64,000 nucleotides of DNA from Portunus trituberculatus (lineage: Eukaryota > Arthropoda > Malacostraca > Decapoda > Portunidae). The stretch is taken from the NCBI RefSeq assembly GCF_017591435.1, contig NC_059269.1, positions 1,262,435 through 1,326,434 on the forward strand. Direction: 5' to 3'. Positions within the stretch are counted from its first letter, which is position 1; every line of letters starts with the position of its first letter. Under the pieces are notes generated by a model, which made no database searches, was not told the DNA's origin, and saw only the letters and a program-made list of their open reading frames with translations. Made by a program: the position numbers and the translations under genes. This document shows, piece after piece, positions 12,227 to 22,673 of the stretch.

Positions 12227-12803
12227 TGCAATACAAACATTAACTTCTGCAACATTCATGGTCTTAGATCTAATTTTCAATCTGTGGAACACTACCTCTC
12301 CTCTACTAAACCTCATCTTCTTTTCCTCACCAAAACACAGCTATCTGAGGCAACTGACAATAGCCCCTTCACTGTTCCCTCCTACTTTCTCTATTCTCAT
12401 TTTCATTCCAAAGCTGGATGTTGCGTCTATGTACGCAACAACTTAACTTGGTCTCGTGCCCATGCTCTTGAGTCTTCCGAATTTTCCACCATCTGGCTAC
12501 AACTTAACAGTCACTCTCAAACTAAATTCATCTGTGCTGTTTATCTCTCCCCTAACTCTTCTGACTATAGTAATTTCTTTGACTACTTAACTTCTAAAGT
12601 GGAGCACATTCTGTCCCTCTACCCTTTCGCTGAGATTTCCATTCTTGGAGATTTCAATGTTCATCACCAGCTTTGGCTTTCCTCTCCCTTCACTGACCAC
12701 CCTGGTGAACTAGCCTTCAACTTTGCTATCCTCCATGACCTAGAGCAACTGGTGCAACACCCTACTTGTATTCCTGACCGTCTTGGAGACACGCCCAACA
12801 TTC
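12227..12803 (+). pseudogene. Endonuclease domain of jockey-like LINE alpha
   Basis: Frame 12284-12856 encodes the start of an endonuclease (CNIHGLRSNFQSVEHYL upstream of the first Met, LLFLTKTQLSE, CCVYVRNNLTW, AEISILGDFNVHHQLW, then RLGDTPNILYL). ETQ has become KTQ at the catalytic glutamate, so the domain is dead. Sequence identity to the minus-strand copy at 1-1145 is evident over 12640-12785. It ends abruptly at ~12803 where CR1-like sequence begins, before the SDH motif. Confidence 0.8.
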
Positions 12804-13480
12804 TTTATCTTAGGAGTGACGATGGAAGAAAACAATCAACCAGTAAGCCATATTGATAGAATTTTTAGAGAAACATATAATTTGCTAAGGAATATTGGAG
12901 TAGCATTTCACTACATGGACAAAGAAATGATGAAGAAATTGATAAATACTATAATAAGACCCAGATTGGAATATGCAGGAGTAGTGTGGACCCCTCATAA
13001 AAAGAAACACATAAGAAAATTGGAGAGGCTACAAAAAATGGCTACAAGAATGGTCCCAGAACTTGAAGGGATGACATATGAGGAGAGACTAAAGGCTATG
13101 GATCTACCAACCTTGGAACAAAGAAGGGAGAGAGGAGACCTGATACAAGTCTATAAATTGATCAATGGAATGGACCAAGTGGATAATGAGAAACTGATCC
13201 TGAGAGAAGAATATGACACCCGAAGCACAAGATCGCATAGTAAAAAGCTGAGAAAGGGAAGATGTCTGAGAGATATAAAAAAATATAGTTTCCCGCAGAG
13301 ATGTATTGAGACGTGGAACAGTTTAGATGAAGAAGTAGTGTCTGCAATGAGTGTGCACACTTTTAAAGTAAGATTGGATAAGTGTAGATATGGAGACGGG
13401 GCCACACGAGCATAAAGCCCAGGCCCTGTAAAACTACAACTAGGTAAATACAACTAGGTAAATACACACACACACACAAA
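12804..13480 (+). mobile_element. CR1-like LINE (aact), 5'-truncated 3' fragment
   Basis: Frame 12783-13415 reads LGVTMEENNQPVSHIDRIF, FHYMDKEMMKKL, IRPRLEYAGVVWTPHKKKHI and ends in a conserved C-terminal domain and CRYGDGATRA. It corresponds to the region after the reverse transcriptase palm of the longer copy at 17341-21401. The tail has two TAGGTAAATACAAC units followed by AC repeats. The reading frame is intact over ~210 codons, so this fragment is less decayed than most neighbours. Confidence 0.88.
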
Positions 13481-13485
13481 CACAC

Positions 13486-13680
13486 ATTAAAAAGTACAGT
13501 TTCCCACAAAGATGTGTTGAGACATGGAACAGTTTGAATGAAGAAGTAGTGTCTGCAACGAGTGCACACAGTTTTAAGGAAAGATTGGATAAGTGTAGAT
13601 ATGGAGACGGGGCCACACGAGCATAAAGCCTAGGCCCTGTAAAACTACAACTAGGTAAATACAACTAGGTAAATACACAC
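13486..13680 (+). mobile_element. CR1-like LINE (aact), short tail copy
   Basis: Starts AAAAAGTACAGTTTCCCAC directly after the AC run of the previous copy and runs to a second TAGGTAAATACAAC tail and AC run. It repeats the last ~190 bp of the element, making a head-to-tail pair. Confidence 0.88.
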
Positions 13681-14719
13681 ACAAACAGATATATATACTT
13701 ATCTTAGACTATGTGGTCGTAAGTGCCTTTCTTTAGTGATTGAAAGGAGCTAGTGAAGAAATCAAGTCCCACGTATTACAAAACAAAGTTGAGGTAGGAG
13801 GTGTTAATAGTATCAAGTCTTGTGGTATTCTGAACAGGCAGTGGTTAAACACAGTTAACTTTGTATCCATTTTAGTTTCAATATCCTTTGCTAAGTTTTA
13901 CTTGTTTAAGCATGCTACTTATACTTGAATTTATTAAATGCTTCATGAAAGATTTAATAGTTTGAGATATATAATTTTTATTTTAGACCAAATTCTGGCA
14001 GTAGTTTAATAAGCCCATTACTTCTAGTAATTTTCCACGGCTATCCAGTTCTACTGAACCTATTTTTAACACTTTTCTTTAAATTCCAAGCTTGCAATCA
14101 TTTCTTTCCTCATGTGTCCAGGAAAAAGTAACTTTTCAGCTTTGTACAGCTATTTCTTTCATTTCACTTTCCATTTTGTATGGGTGGGAATGATAAAACC
14201 AATACACTCATGCATGAATTTCTATTCTTTTTCTGTTTATTATAATTTCACTTTCCTTTGTGTATGAGGACACTACAACTTCCTGATTCATTTCTTATGT
14301 TCCAGAATTGTGTGTTTCTCTATTTACTCTTAAACTTCTACATCATATATAAAAAAGATCATACCATTCAATACATTCTCACCCACACCTTACATATCAC
14401 ACAAAGCAACACAGCGAGATACACTGCATGCTTGTTGAAGATCTTCCCTTCATTAGCATTTGCATGTACTATCTCAGATTAAAAAATTATTCACATTTTC
14501 TACTGTTTGTAAACTTTCCCAAATCTTAACAATTTTCATTCTGTGGAGTTAATTTTTTTTAATAATACATTATTATAAACCTTTACAACACTACTTAGAA
14601 AACTCACATCTATAAAATTTTTACTATTCCTCCCACCTTTAAAGTGGTGACCTGAATGTAGTGAATTTTGCAAATTATTACATTTCAAGACACTCTTTGG
14701 CACTCATGTTCACACTCAC
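13681..14719. other. Intron or flank of the WDTC1 homologue; no gene seen
   Basis: AT-rich, apparently unique sequence downstream (on the minus strand) of the exon at 14720-14912. I looked for the C-terminal exon of WDTC1 here and did not recognise it. Confidence 0.5.
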
Positions 14720-14912
14720 CTGTGGCAGGGGAGCCCAGAGCTTAACGACAGATTCTATTCCACTTGTTGCCAGCAGACAGGTGTGGGGATGGGCTTGGAC
14801 ACAGTTCACTATTGACTCGTCACCAGGCAAAACACGTATCAGATTGGTGGTGTGACTGTCCCACACAAACAGATTTCCATCGTCAGAACCAGCAGCAATG
14901 AATTTTCCATCA
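14720..14912 (-). CDS. WDTC1: WDTC1 (adipose) homologue, WD40-repeat exon
   Basis: Minus-strand exon of 193 bp, acceptor CTTTTCAG and donor GTGAGT. It encodes DGKFIAAGSDDGNLFVWDS, RVLPGDESIVNCVQAHP and LLATSGIESVVKLWAP, a complete WD40 repeat plus the start of the next strand. These match the C-terminal WD40 region of animal WDTC1 (Drosophila adipose), a WD40/TPR protein that restrains fat storage and is known as a substrate receptor of CUL4-DDB1 ubiquitin ligase. The first codon is completed by the AG that ends the exon at 38647, giving the expected GSDG. No stops or frameshifts. Confidence 0.88.
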
Positions 14913-15370
14913 CTGAAAAGTTATTTTGTTAGCTTATCTAAATACACACAGGAACTACAGTCACATTAAAAGTAGGGATTTATATCATTGGAATGACCAT
15001 AAAAATTATAAAAAGAACAGCACCTAAGTGTTATTCATGAAATACCTTTAATCCAGTAGATAACGTTTCACTTAATTACATAGCAGGTGGATAAACAATA
15101 TTTCAAACCAATAAAACACCATAAGTACACAAAGTACACACCTCGAGTTTTGCAATCCTTGAGTTTGGCACTTAGTCCTAAATCTTACCATCTGGAGCTT
15201 CACATATTATTGCCATGAGTTTCATGCTGCTTTGACAAGTATTGGTTGTGTTTACCTATCATTGGTGTCATGTGTGATGCCTTAAGATTCCAATGAAATC
15301 TTCCATATCTGTTGCACTGACAATGTTATATCCACTGATGTGTAATGGTATGGTCACCTGAAGTAGTGTC
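14913..15370. other. Intron of WDTC1 homologue; no feature seen
   Basis: Start of the sequence upstream of the WD40 exon. It has the acceptor polypyrimidine tract next to the exon and otherwise nothing recognised. Confidence 0.5.
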
Positions 15371-15791
15371 AAAATAAAAAGTAATTTTTTTTTTTTTTAA
15401 ATTGGTGGGCAGTTCAACTCAGACTTTAGTCCCTGGGATGGTCAGAGTCCAACTTATCGTGAAATCTGAGTTATCGGGGTCTGAGTTATTACACTCTGTC
15501 TCTCAGGCACTACCTGTGCTCATTGCCACTTGTTTCTGCCTTGACTCATGGGAGAACCTTCTTCCCCTCATGTTCCACTGTAGCACTACTATCACAGTGC
15601 CAACATTCCACCATTAAGTTTATAGCTTTTTGATATTAGAATTATGAAAAATTCTGTACTGTTGAACCTCAATAACTCAGACCCCGATAACTCAGATTTC
15701 ACGATAAGTTGGACTCTGACCATCCCAGGGACTAAAGTCTGAGTTGAACTGCCCACCAAGTTAAAAAAAAAAAAAAATTACTTTTTATTTT
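15371..15791. repeat. Fold-back: ~120-bp near-perfect inverted repeat
   Basis: Arm 15371-15490 and arm 15671-15791 are reverse complements with one substitution noticed (AAATTGG against AACTTGG). Both include a poly(T)/(A) run, GGTGGGCAGTTCAACTCAG, ACTTTAGTCCCTGGGATGG and CGTGAAATCTGAGTTATCGG. The loop is about 180 bp. No transposase or clear target duplication. The repeated AACTCAG/CGATAA phrases resemble pogo-like TIRs, so it may be a fold-back MITE; transcribed, it would form a long hairpin. Confidence 0.93.
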
Positions 15792-16240
15792 GTTTTCTAC
15801 TGACATTATAAAAAGTCTAATTCCAGCTAAAAAATTGCATTTTGAAGTCTGTCCATCTATTCTTCACCACCCTCTCACACATCTTAGCTACCACACTTGT
15901 AAGTGACACTGGTCTATAGTTCAATGGGTCTCTCTTGTTACCTGATTTATAAATTGGGACAATGTTAGCTCTTTTCCAGTCTTGGGGCACTACACCTTCC
16001 CTTAATGAGGCATCAATTACTTCACAAACTTTTTCTGCCAGTTGCTCCCTGCATTCTCTTAAAATCCATCCTGATACCCCATCAGGTCCCACAGCTTTTC
16101 TCACTTCTAAACTCCCCATCATATTCTTGATCTCCTCCACAGTTACTTGAAACTCCTTCATAATCCCTTTCTGTTCCATTACCAGTGGTTTGTCAAAAGC
16201 AGTCTCCTTTGTGAATACCTTCCGAAAGCATCCATTCATA
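15792..16240 (-). mobile_element. CR1-like LINE (aatt), internal reverse transcriptase fragment
   Basis: Minus-strand copy of the segment also present at 23930-24330 and 27960-28360. It encodes MNGCFRKVFTKE, RKAVGPDGVSGWILREC, QDWKRANIVPIYKSGNK and NYRPVSLTSVVAKMCERVV, the finger part of the reverse transcriptase. The open frame spans 140 codons without a stop. It lacks both the 5' part and the 3' tail; the tail fragment at 16248-16570 lies on its 5' side in the same orientation. Confidence 0.88.
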
Positions 16241-16247
16241 GTGTGTG

Positions 16248-16564
16248 TATTTACCTAATTGTATTTACCTAATTGTAACATACGGGAAAAGAGCTATGCT
16301 CGTGTTGTCCCGTCTCCATATCTATTAATGTCCAGCTTTTTCTTAAAATCATGAATATTCCTTGCGTTGACCACTTCCACGTCTAAACTATTCCATGCTT
16401 CCACCCTTCTATGGGGGAAGCTATATTTTTTCACATCTCTCCTATAAGTGGCCATTTTAGTTTTTCCCATGCCCTCTCGACATTCTTTCATTCCACATAC
16501 ACAGATCTTCCCTATCCATTTTTTCCATGCCAATCATCACTCTGTATATTGCTATCAGGTCTCC

Positions 16565-16570
<6 letters not shown>
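16248..16570 (-). mobile_element. CR1-like LINE (aatt), 3' fragment
   Basis: On the minus strand this begins at AAAGGGAGACCTGATAGC immediately after an AC run (the TG run at 16571) and ends with two TAGGTAAATACAAT units and CACAC. It is nearly the same sequence as 17000-17330 but inverted. So the copy has AC repeats on both its truncated 5' side and its 3' side. Confidence 0.9.

Positions 16571-16618
<48 letters not shown>
16571..16618. repeat. (TG)n microsatellite
   Basis: About 48 bp of GT, the AC tract bordering the truncated end of the minus-strand LINE fragment. The following 16619-16875 holds no recognised feature. Confidence 0.97.
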
Positions 16619-16621
<3 letters not shown>

Positions 16622-16875
16622 CAATATGTTTTTATATAAAGATTACGTCAAAACTTAATGAGCGAGTATACACTAACTTGCTCAACCACAGAGAAGACTG
16701 AAGTGCCACACTGGGTGGGAATCATGTCTCACTCTGTTTCCCACGCCTCCGAAGAGATGGGTGTGGAGTAGCTAAAAATGATTTTGATTGCCATTACTAA
16801 GAAACACTTTTCTGTACAGTTAAGTTCTCCCTCTACTTCTGGAGTGAAAAATCTGTTAACAATTCTGATCATATA

Positions 16876-17340
16876 GCGAGTGAATTTAAGGAAACTAGAG
16901 AAAGTACAGAGGGCTGCAACAAAAATGGTGCCTGACTTAAGAGATTTGACTTATGAAGACAGACTGAACAGAATGCAACTTCCGACCCTGGAAAACAGAA
17001 GAGAAAGGGGAGACCTGATAGCAATATACAGAGTGATGATTGGCATGGAAAAAATGGATAGGGAAGATCTGTGTATGTGGAATGAAAGAATGTCGAGAGG
17101 GCATGGGAAAAACTAAAATGGCCACTTATAGGAGAGATGTGAAAAAATATAGCTTCCCTCATAGAAGGGTGGAAGCATGGAATAGTTTAGACGTGGAAGT
17201 GGTCAACGCAAGGAATATTCATGATTTTAAGAAAAAGCTGGACATTAGTAGATATGGAGACGGGACAGTACGAGCATAGCTCTTTTCCCGTATGTTACAA
17301 TTAGGTAAATACAATTAGGTAAATACACACACACACACAC
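16876..17340 (+). mobile_element. CR1-like LINE (aatt), 3' fragment
   Basis: Encodes LEKVQRAATKMVPDLRDLTY, MQLPTLENRRERGDL and the C-terminal domain ending GDGTVRA, split by one frameshift (frames 16880-17116 and 17040-17279). The tail shows two TAGGTAAATACAAT units and an AC run that leads straight into the next element at 17341. Confidence 0.9.
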
Positions 17341-17482
17341 AGAGACGAGACGCGGCAGAGAAAGGACGCGATACCGTCGCTCCCGAGAATCAGCTGATCT
17401 TCACTACCTTTGTTTGGGTTTACAGTGGCCTGGGCGATAAGTGTGGACTCATTTTTTTTCATGAATACAGTGTTAAATAATA

Positions 17483-18516
17483 ATGAGTGAGAAAGATATT
17501 CCATCTAAATGCAGGTATGTGACAAGGGAAAGAATGAAAGCTGATGATGACAATGTTGGTGAGGGAGGAGGAGAATTTGAAGGCTTTGATACGGCGCAAA
17601 CTTCACTATTTGATAGAGTCTTAACTATCGAACGTAAATTAGATAAATTGATAAAGGAGAGTATGGGATTGAAAGAGAATGAAGAACAGGATAAAGAGCT
17701 CCAGAAATTGAAAGAAAGGATAAAAGAGTGGAAGAAAACGAAACTAGGCTAAGAACCGAAAATGAAGAATTAAAAGTCCAAATAGCGAACTAAAAGAAAT
17801 TGATGGAAGAAGGACTCGGTAAAGCCGAGAAAGAAAAAGAAAAGCTAAAAGATCTAGTTAACAAAGAAGAAGAAAGAGTACAAGACGTGATTAAAAAAGA
17901 AGTACAAGCATGGAGAATCCAAGATAAGAAAGACAAGGAATCATTTCAAGAAGTATTTCAAGAACAGTTAAAAGAAAGAGATGAAAATATGACAAGCAAA
18001 ATGATAGGAGTCCTCAAGAAAAAAGAAAATTTAGTAAGAGAAATTGCGGAAAAAAAGAAGAGTGTAATTATTTTTGGACTGAAAGAAAAAAATGTTAAAT
18101 ATAGACCAAGAAGGGAAAAAGACGAAATGAAATCAGTAAAAGACCTACTAAAACATCTGAATGACGAGGATAGACAGAACTTAGAAGAGGAAGTAGAAGA
18201 AATCCATAGAATGGGACCATATCAAGAAGGAACAGTGAGACCAATTAAGATATTACTAAAATCACAAGCAGCAGCAGAAGAAGTACTATATAGAAAAACA
18301 AAACTCAGAGAAACAGAAGGTTGCAAAGATATATATATAAAGAAAAATAGAAACGAGGAGGAAAGGAAGAGACACAATGAACTGGTGGCAGAAGCAAGAG
18401 AAAAAATAATGAAAGGTCAGAGGAGGAGAAGAAGGCATTTTTGGAGAATTATAGGAGACAGGATAAGGAAATGGTATATAAAAGAGAAAGAAGAGAAAAG
18501 AATGGAGCAAGTTTAA
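17483..18516 (+). pseudogene. ORF1 protein of CR1-like LINE (aact), one frameshift
   Basis: Two open frames (17483-17752, 17800-18516) joined by a frameshift near 17760. The first ~230 residues are a Lys/Glu-rich coiled coil. Next comes KKSVIIFGLKEK and a ~100-residue domain with EVEEIHRMGPYQEG and RPIKILLKSQAAAEEVL, the pattern of the RRM-like domain of LINE ORF1 proteins that bind RNA. KDIYIKKNRNEEERKRHNEL follows, the usual C-terminal block. It would act as a nucleic-acid chaperone of the retrotransposition particle. The same order is seen at 33618-34563. Confidence 0.8.
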
Positions 18517-18544
18517 CTAAAAATGATAAGAACAAGAGATTAAA

Positions 18545-21340
18545 ATGATGTATACAAACATAGATGGGATTTTATCTAGTAAATTAGAATTAAGAGATTA
18601 CATAAAGAAAGAAGAACCAGATATTGTATGCCTGGTGGAAACAAAGTTAAATGAGGCAATAAAAATAGACATAGATAAAAGGTATAATATATGGAGGAGA
18701 GACAGAGTGGGTAAAGGAGGAGGAGGAGTCATGATGATGTTAAGGAAGGAGATAGTGGTAAATCAAGTGGAGTTTGGGAAGGAAAATCAGAAATACTGTA
18801 TGTTAAGATGCATATTAACAAAAGGAGTTAACAATCATTGGAACATATGTGCCACCAAAACAAACTCATGGACTAACCAAGAATATAGAGACATGATAGA
18901 TGACACAATAAGGAGTCTTACAAGAATCATTAAGGAAAGGAGAAAAGTGATATTGGTAGGAGATTTCAACTGTAAGGAGGTAGACTGGGAAAATTATGAA
19001 AGTGGTATGGGGAAGATGCCTGGGAGATAGATTCCTGAACCTAATGATAGATAATTTGATGGTCCAAAGAGTAAAGGAAAACACAAGATTCAGAGGAAAC
19101 GATGAGCCGGCAAGATTAGACCTAGTTTTACAAGGGATATACCAATTAACGATGATATAAGATACAAGTGCCCATTGGGAAAGAGTGACCATGTAATATT
19201 AGAGATGGATATAGAAGAAGGAAAGGAAGATAGAGATGAATCATACAAAGGAGACCGATTAAATTACAGAAAGGCTGATATTGAGAATCTCAAGAACTAT
19301 TTTAAAACGTAAACTGGGAGGAGATGGAAAACTCATTAACGGTTCAAGAGAAATATAACTTATTTTTGGAAATATACAAAACTGGGGTCAGGAATATGTT
19401 CCGAAATATAGACCTAAAGAAGAAGGAAAGAAAGATTGGTTTAATGCAAGATGTGCTAGGGCAAAGGAGAAACGAGATGGAGCATGGAAAAGGTGGAGAA
19501 GAAACAGAAATCCAGAAAATAAGGAAAACTTCAAAACAGCAAGAAATGAATATGCTAAGGTGAGAAAGGAAGAAGAAAAGAACTATGAAAAGGACATTGT
19601 CGAAAAATGTAAGGAACAACCAAAATTGTTCTACAGATTCATAAATGGAAAAATAAGACAAAAGAAACAATAGAAAGGTTAAAAGGAGAAAACGGAATGG
19701 TGGAAGACCCAAAAGTATGGCAGAACTGTTAAATAGTAAATTTCATGAGGTCTTTACTAAGGAATCCAAATTTGAAAGACCACAGGGTAATAGAGACTGT
19801 CTATATGAAAGAGATTAAAGTAACCAAGCTTGAAATAAAAAGTTGATGACGGAATTGGATGAGGAAAAGGCAATGGGACGGATGAAGTCTCAGGCAGAAT
19901 ACTGAAAGAATGTAGGAAGAACTAGCAAGTCCAATATACAACATCATAAAATGCTCAATAGAAAATGGAACAGTGCCAGTGGAGTGGAAAAGAGCTGAGG
20001 TGGTTCCCATATATAAGAGCGGAAGGAAGGAAGAACCTTTAAATTACAGACCGGTATCACTAACTAGTGTAATATGCAAGATGTGTGAAAAAGTAATAAA
20101 GAAGCAATGGATCGAGTTTCTTGAAGACAACAAAATATTATCAAATAGCCAATTTGGTTTTAGAAAAGGTCGGTCATGTGTGACAAATTTATTGAGTTTC
20201 TACTCTAGAATAGTTGATAAAGTACAAGAGAGAGAGGATGGGTTGACTGTATTTATTTAGATCTAAAAAGGCTTTTGATAAAGTGCCACATGAAAGATTA
20301 CTATGGAAGTTAGAGGAGAAGGGTGGCTTAAAAGGAAGCACATTGAGATGGATGAAGAATTACTTAAGGGGAGAGAAATAAGGACGATAGTTAAAGATAT
20401 GAAGTCCAAGTGGAGAACAGTAGACAGCGGAGTGCCACAGGGGTCAGTATTGGCACCAATACTTTTCTCGTATATATAAATGACATGCCAGAGGAGTGAA
20501 CAGCTACATAAATCTGTTTGCGGACGATGCGAAACTGTGCAGAGTCATTAAACAAAAGAGGATTGTGAAATACTACAGGAAGACTTAAACAAGATCTGGA
20601 AATGGAGCAAAAATGGGAGATGGAATTCAATGTGGACAAAAGCCATGTCATGGAAATGGGAAAAGTGAAAGACGACCAGTGGGAATCTATAAGATGGGAG
20701 ATGGAGTAGAACTAGAAAAAGTAAAAAAGGAAAAGGACTTGGGAGTGACAATGGAAGAAAATAATCAACCGGTTAGCCATATTGATAGAATTTTCAGAGA
20801 GCGTATAATTTGCTAAGGAATATTGGAGTAGCATTTCACTATATGGACAAGGAAATGATGAAGAAATTGATAAGTACTAAAATAAGACCTAGATTGGAAT
20901 ATGCAGGAGTTGTGTGGACTCCCCATAAAAAGAAACACATAAGAAAATTAGAGACTACAAAAAATGGCTACAAGAATGGTTCCAGAATTTAAAGGGATGG
21001 CATATGAGGAGAGACTAAAGGCAATGGATCTACCAACCTTGGAGCAGAGAAGAGAGAGGGATCTGATACAAGTTTATAAATTGATTAACGGAATGGATGA
21101 AGTGGATAATGAGAAACTGATCCTGAGAGAAGAATATGACTTTAGAAGCACAAGATCGCATAGTAAGAAACTAAGGAAGGGACGATGTCTGAGAGATGTT
21201 AAAAATTTAGTTTCCATAAAGATGTGTTGAGACTTGGAACAGTTTGAGTGAGGAAGTGGTATCAGCAAAGAGTGTACATAGTTTTAAAGAAAAATTGGAT
21301 AAGTGTAGATATGGAGACAGGACCACACGAGCATAAAGCC
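18545..21340 (+). pseudogene. ORF2 (endonuclease and reverse transcriptase) of CR1-like LINE (aact)
   Basis: Endonuclease: MMYTNIDGILSSK, VCLVETKLNE, GGGGVMMML, LVGDFNCKEVDW and SDHVILEM (near 19184). Reverse transcriptase: RPVSLTSVICKMCEKV (~20050), FGFRKGRSC (~20152), AFDKVPHE (~20270), GVPQGSVLAPI (~20431) and FADDAK (~20517). The region after it ends with RPRLEYAGVVWTPHKKKH and SRSHSKKLRKGRC-type text. At least eight frameshifts or stops split it (for example near 19030, 19310, 20260, 20470 and 20815), so the copy is dead. Most lesions are one- or two-base losses. Confidence 0.85.
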
Positions 21341-21401
21341 CAGGCCCTGTAAAACTACAACTAGGTAAATACAACTAGGTAAATACACACACACACACAC
21401 A

Positions 21402-22006
21402 CAAATACAAAAACAACAAATTTTCTAATCTCTCTAAAGGGATGGCATATGAGGAGAGACTAAAGGCAATGGATCTACCAACCTTGGAGGAGAGAAGAGA
21501 GAGAGGGGATCTGATACAAGTTTATAAATTGATTAATGGAATGGATGAAGTGGATAATGAGAAACTGATCCTGAGAGAAGAATATGACTTTAGAAGCACA
21601 AGATCGCATAGTAAGAAACTAAGGAAGGGACGATGTCTGAGAGATGTTAAAAATTTAGTTTCCATAAAGATGTGTTGAGACTTGGAACAGTTTGAGTGAG
21701 GAAGTGGTGTCAGCAAAGAGTGTTCATAGTTTTAAAGAAAAATTGGATAAGTGTAGATATGGAGACGGGACCACACGAGCATAAAGCCCAGGCCCTGTAA
21801 AACTACAACTAGGTAAATACACACAGACACAGACACACACACACACGCGCATTGTATTGAGACGTGGAACAGTTTAGATGAAGAAGTAGTGTCTGCAAAG
21901 AGTGTGCACACTTTTAAAGTAAGATTGGATAAGTGTAGATATGGAAGGGACACGAGCATAAAGCCCAGTCCTGTAAAACTACAACTAGGTAAATACAACT
22001 AGGTAA

Positions 22007-22010
<4 letters not shown>
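21402..22010 (+). mobile_element. Two successive CR1-like LINE (aact) 3' fragments
   Basis: Fragment one (about 21440-21830) begins GGGATGGCATATGAGGAG and has an open frame of 78 codons identical in most places to 20999-21230. Fragment two (about 21849-22010) begins at the TATTGAGACGTGGAACAG block. Each ends in the aact tail and AC repeats, and each starts right after the AC run of the one before. Confidence 0.88.

Positions 22011-22074
<64 letters not shown>
22011..22074. repeat. (CA)n microsatellite
   Basis: About 63 bp of CA, the tail run of the preceding LINE fragment and the border of the next. Confidence 0.97.
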
Positions 22075-22076
<2 letters not shown>

Positions 22077-22079
<3 letters not shown>

Positions 22080-22250
22080 ATGTGAAAAATATTCATAGAA
22101 GGGTGGAAGCATGGAATAGTTTAGATGGAAGTGGTCAGAAAGGAATATTCATGATTTTAAGAAAAGCTGGACATTAGATATGGGAACAACACGAGATAGC
22201 TCTTTTGTTACAATTAGGTAAATACAATTAGGTAAATACACACACACACA
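22077..22250 (+). mobile_element. CR1-like LINE (aatt) tail, heavily indel-ridden
   Basis: Aligns with 17145-17335 but lacks about eight short segments of 1-10 bp (for example the TAGCTTCCCT block and the CCCGTAT before the tail), while the retained bases match almost exactly. It ends with the aatt tail and a short CA run. Confidence 0.85.
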
Positions 22251-22483
22251 AAAGAGAGACCGGGGTTGATTGATTGGAGATATTGGTGTGTCTCTCCTCA
22301 GTGTAGTGTTCAAGCAGTGAGTAGGTAGGATGTAAATGAAGGAGTTGTGACCTTGTTGTCCCGGTGTGTGGTGTGTGCCTGGTCTCAGGACTATCCGAAG
22401 ATCGGAAATAATGAGCTCTGAGCTCGTTCCGTAGGGTAACGTCTGGCTGTCTCGTCAGAGACTGCAGAAGATCAAACAGTGAA

Positions 22484-22515
<32 letters not shown>

Positions 22516-22535
22516 GAGACTGCAGCAGATCAAAC
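22251..22535 (+). repeat. Possible LINE 5' UTR with an internal (CA)n and short duplication
   Basis: Unique-looking sequence starting GAGAGACCGGGGTTGATTG after an AC run. It holds CGTCAGAGACTGCAG.AGATC twice (22456 and 22512), separated by (CA)n at 22484-22511. Its position, where the 5' ends of full-length copies sit, suggests the 5' UTR of a further CR1-like subfamily; this is a guess. Confidence 0.4.
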
Positions 22536-22673
22536 AGTGAATTACACATGGAAATGGGAAAGAGTGAAAGACGACCTGTGGGAATCTATAAGATGGGAGA
22601 TGGAGTAGAACTGGAGAAAGTCAAAAAGGAAAAGGACTTAGGAGTGACGATGGAAGAAAACAATCAACCAGTT
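22536..22673 (+). mobile_element. CR1-like LINE (aact) short reverse transcriptase fragment
   Basis: Encodes MEMGKSERRPVGIYKMGDG and LGVTMEENNQPV, matching 20655-20770. It is cut at both ends: before it is the 5' UTR-like sequence, and after QPV it jumps into the aatt subfamily at 22674. Confidence 0.85.

Larger units (their letters stand above)
17341..21401 (+). mobile_element. CR1-like LINE (aact), near full-length copy
   Basis: A ~4.06-kb copy with 5' UTR (17341-17482), ORF1 (17483-18516), ORF2 (18545 to about 21340) and a 3' tail of two TAGGTAAATACAAC units plus AC repeats. It starts with AGAGACGAGACG directly after the AC run of the previous copy. Layout, RPVSLTS and FADD motifs and the short repeated tail fit the CR1/L2 group. 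The clade is an inference. Many single-base indels in ORF2 make it inactive. Confidence 0.88.

Noticed and set aside
15371..15791. A microRNA precursor
   Set aside because: Arms of ~120 bp with a 180-bp loop are far longer and more perfect than a miRNA hairpin; fold-back element or hairpin RNA locus is a better description.
16411..16701. Val-Cys repeats resembling a membrane segment over TG/AC tracts (also 22228-22509, 37518-37907)
   Set aside because: Dinucleotide repeat read in one frame; the flanks are antisense LINE sequence.
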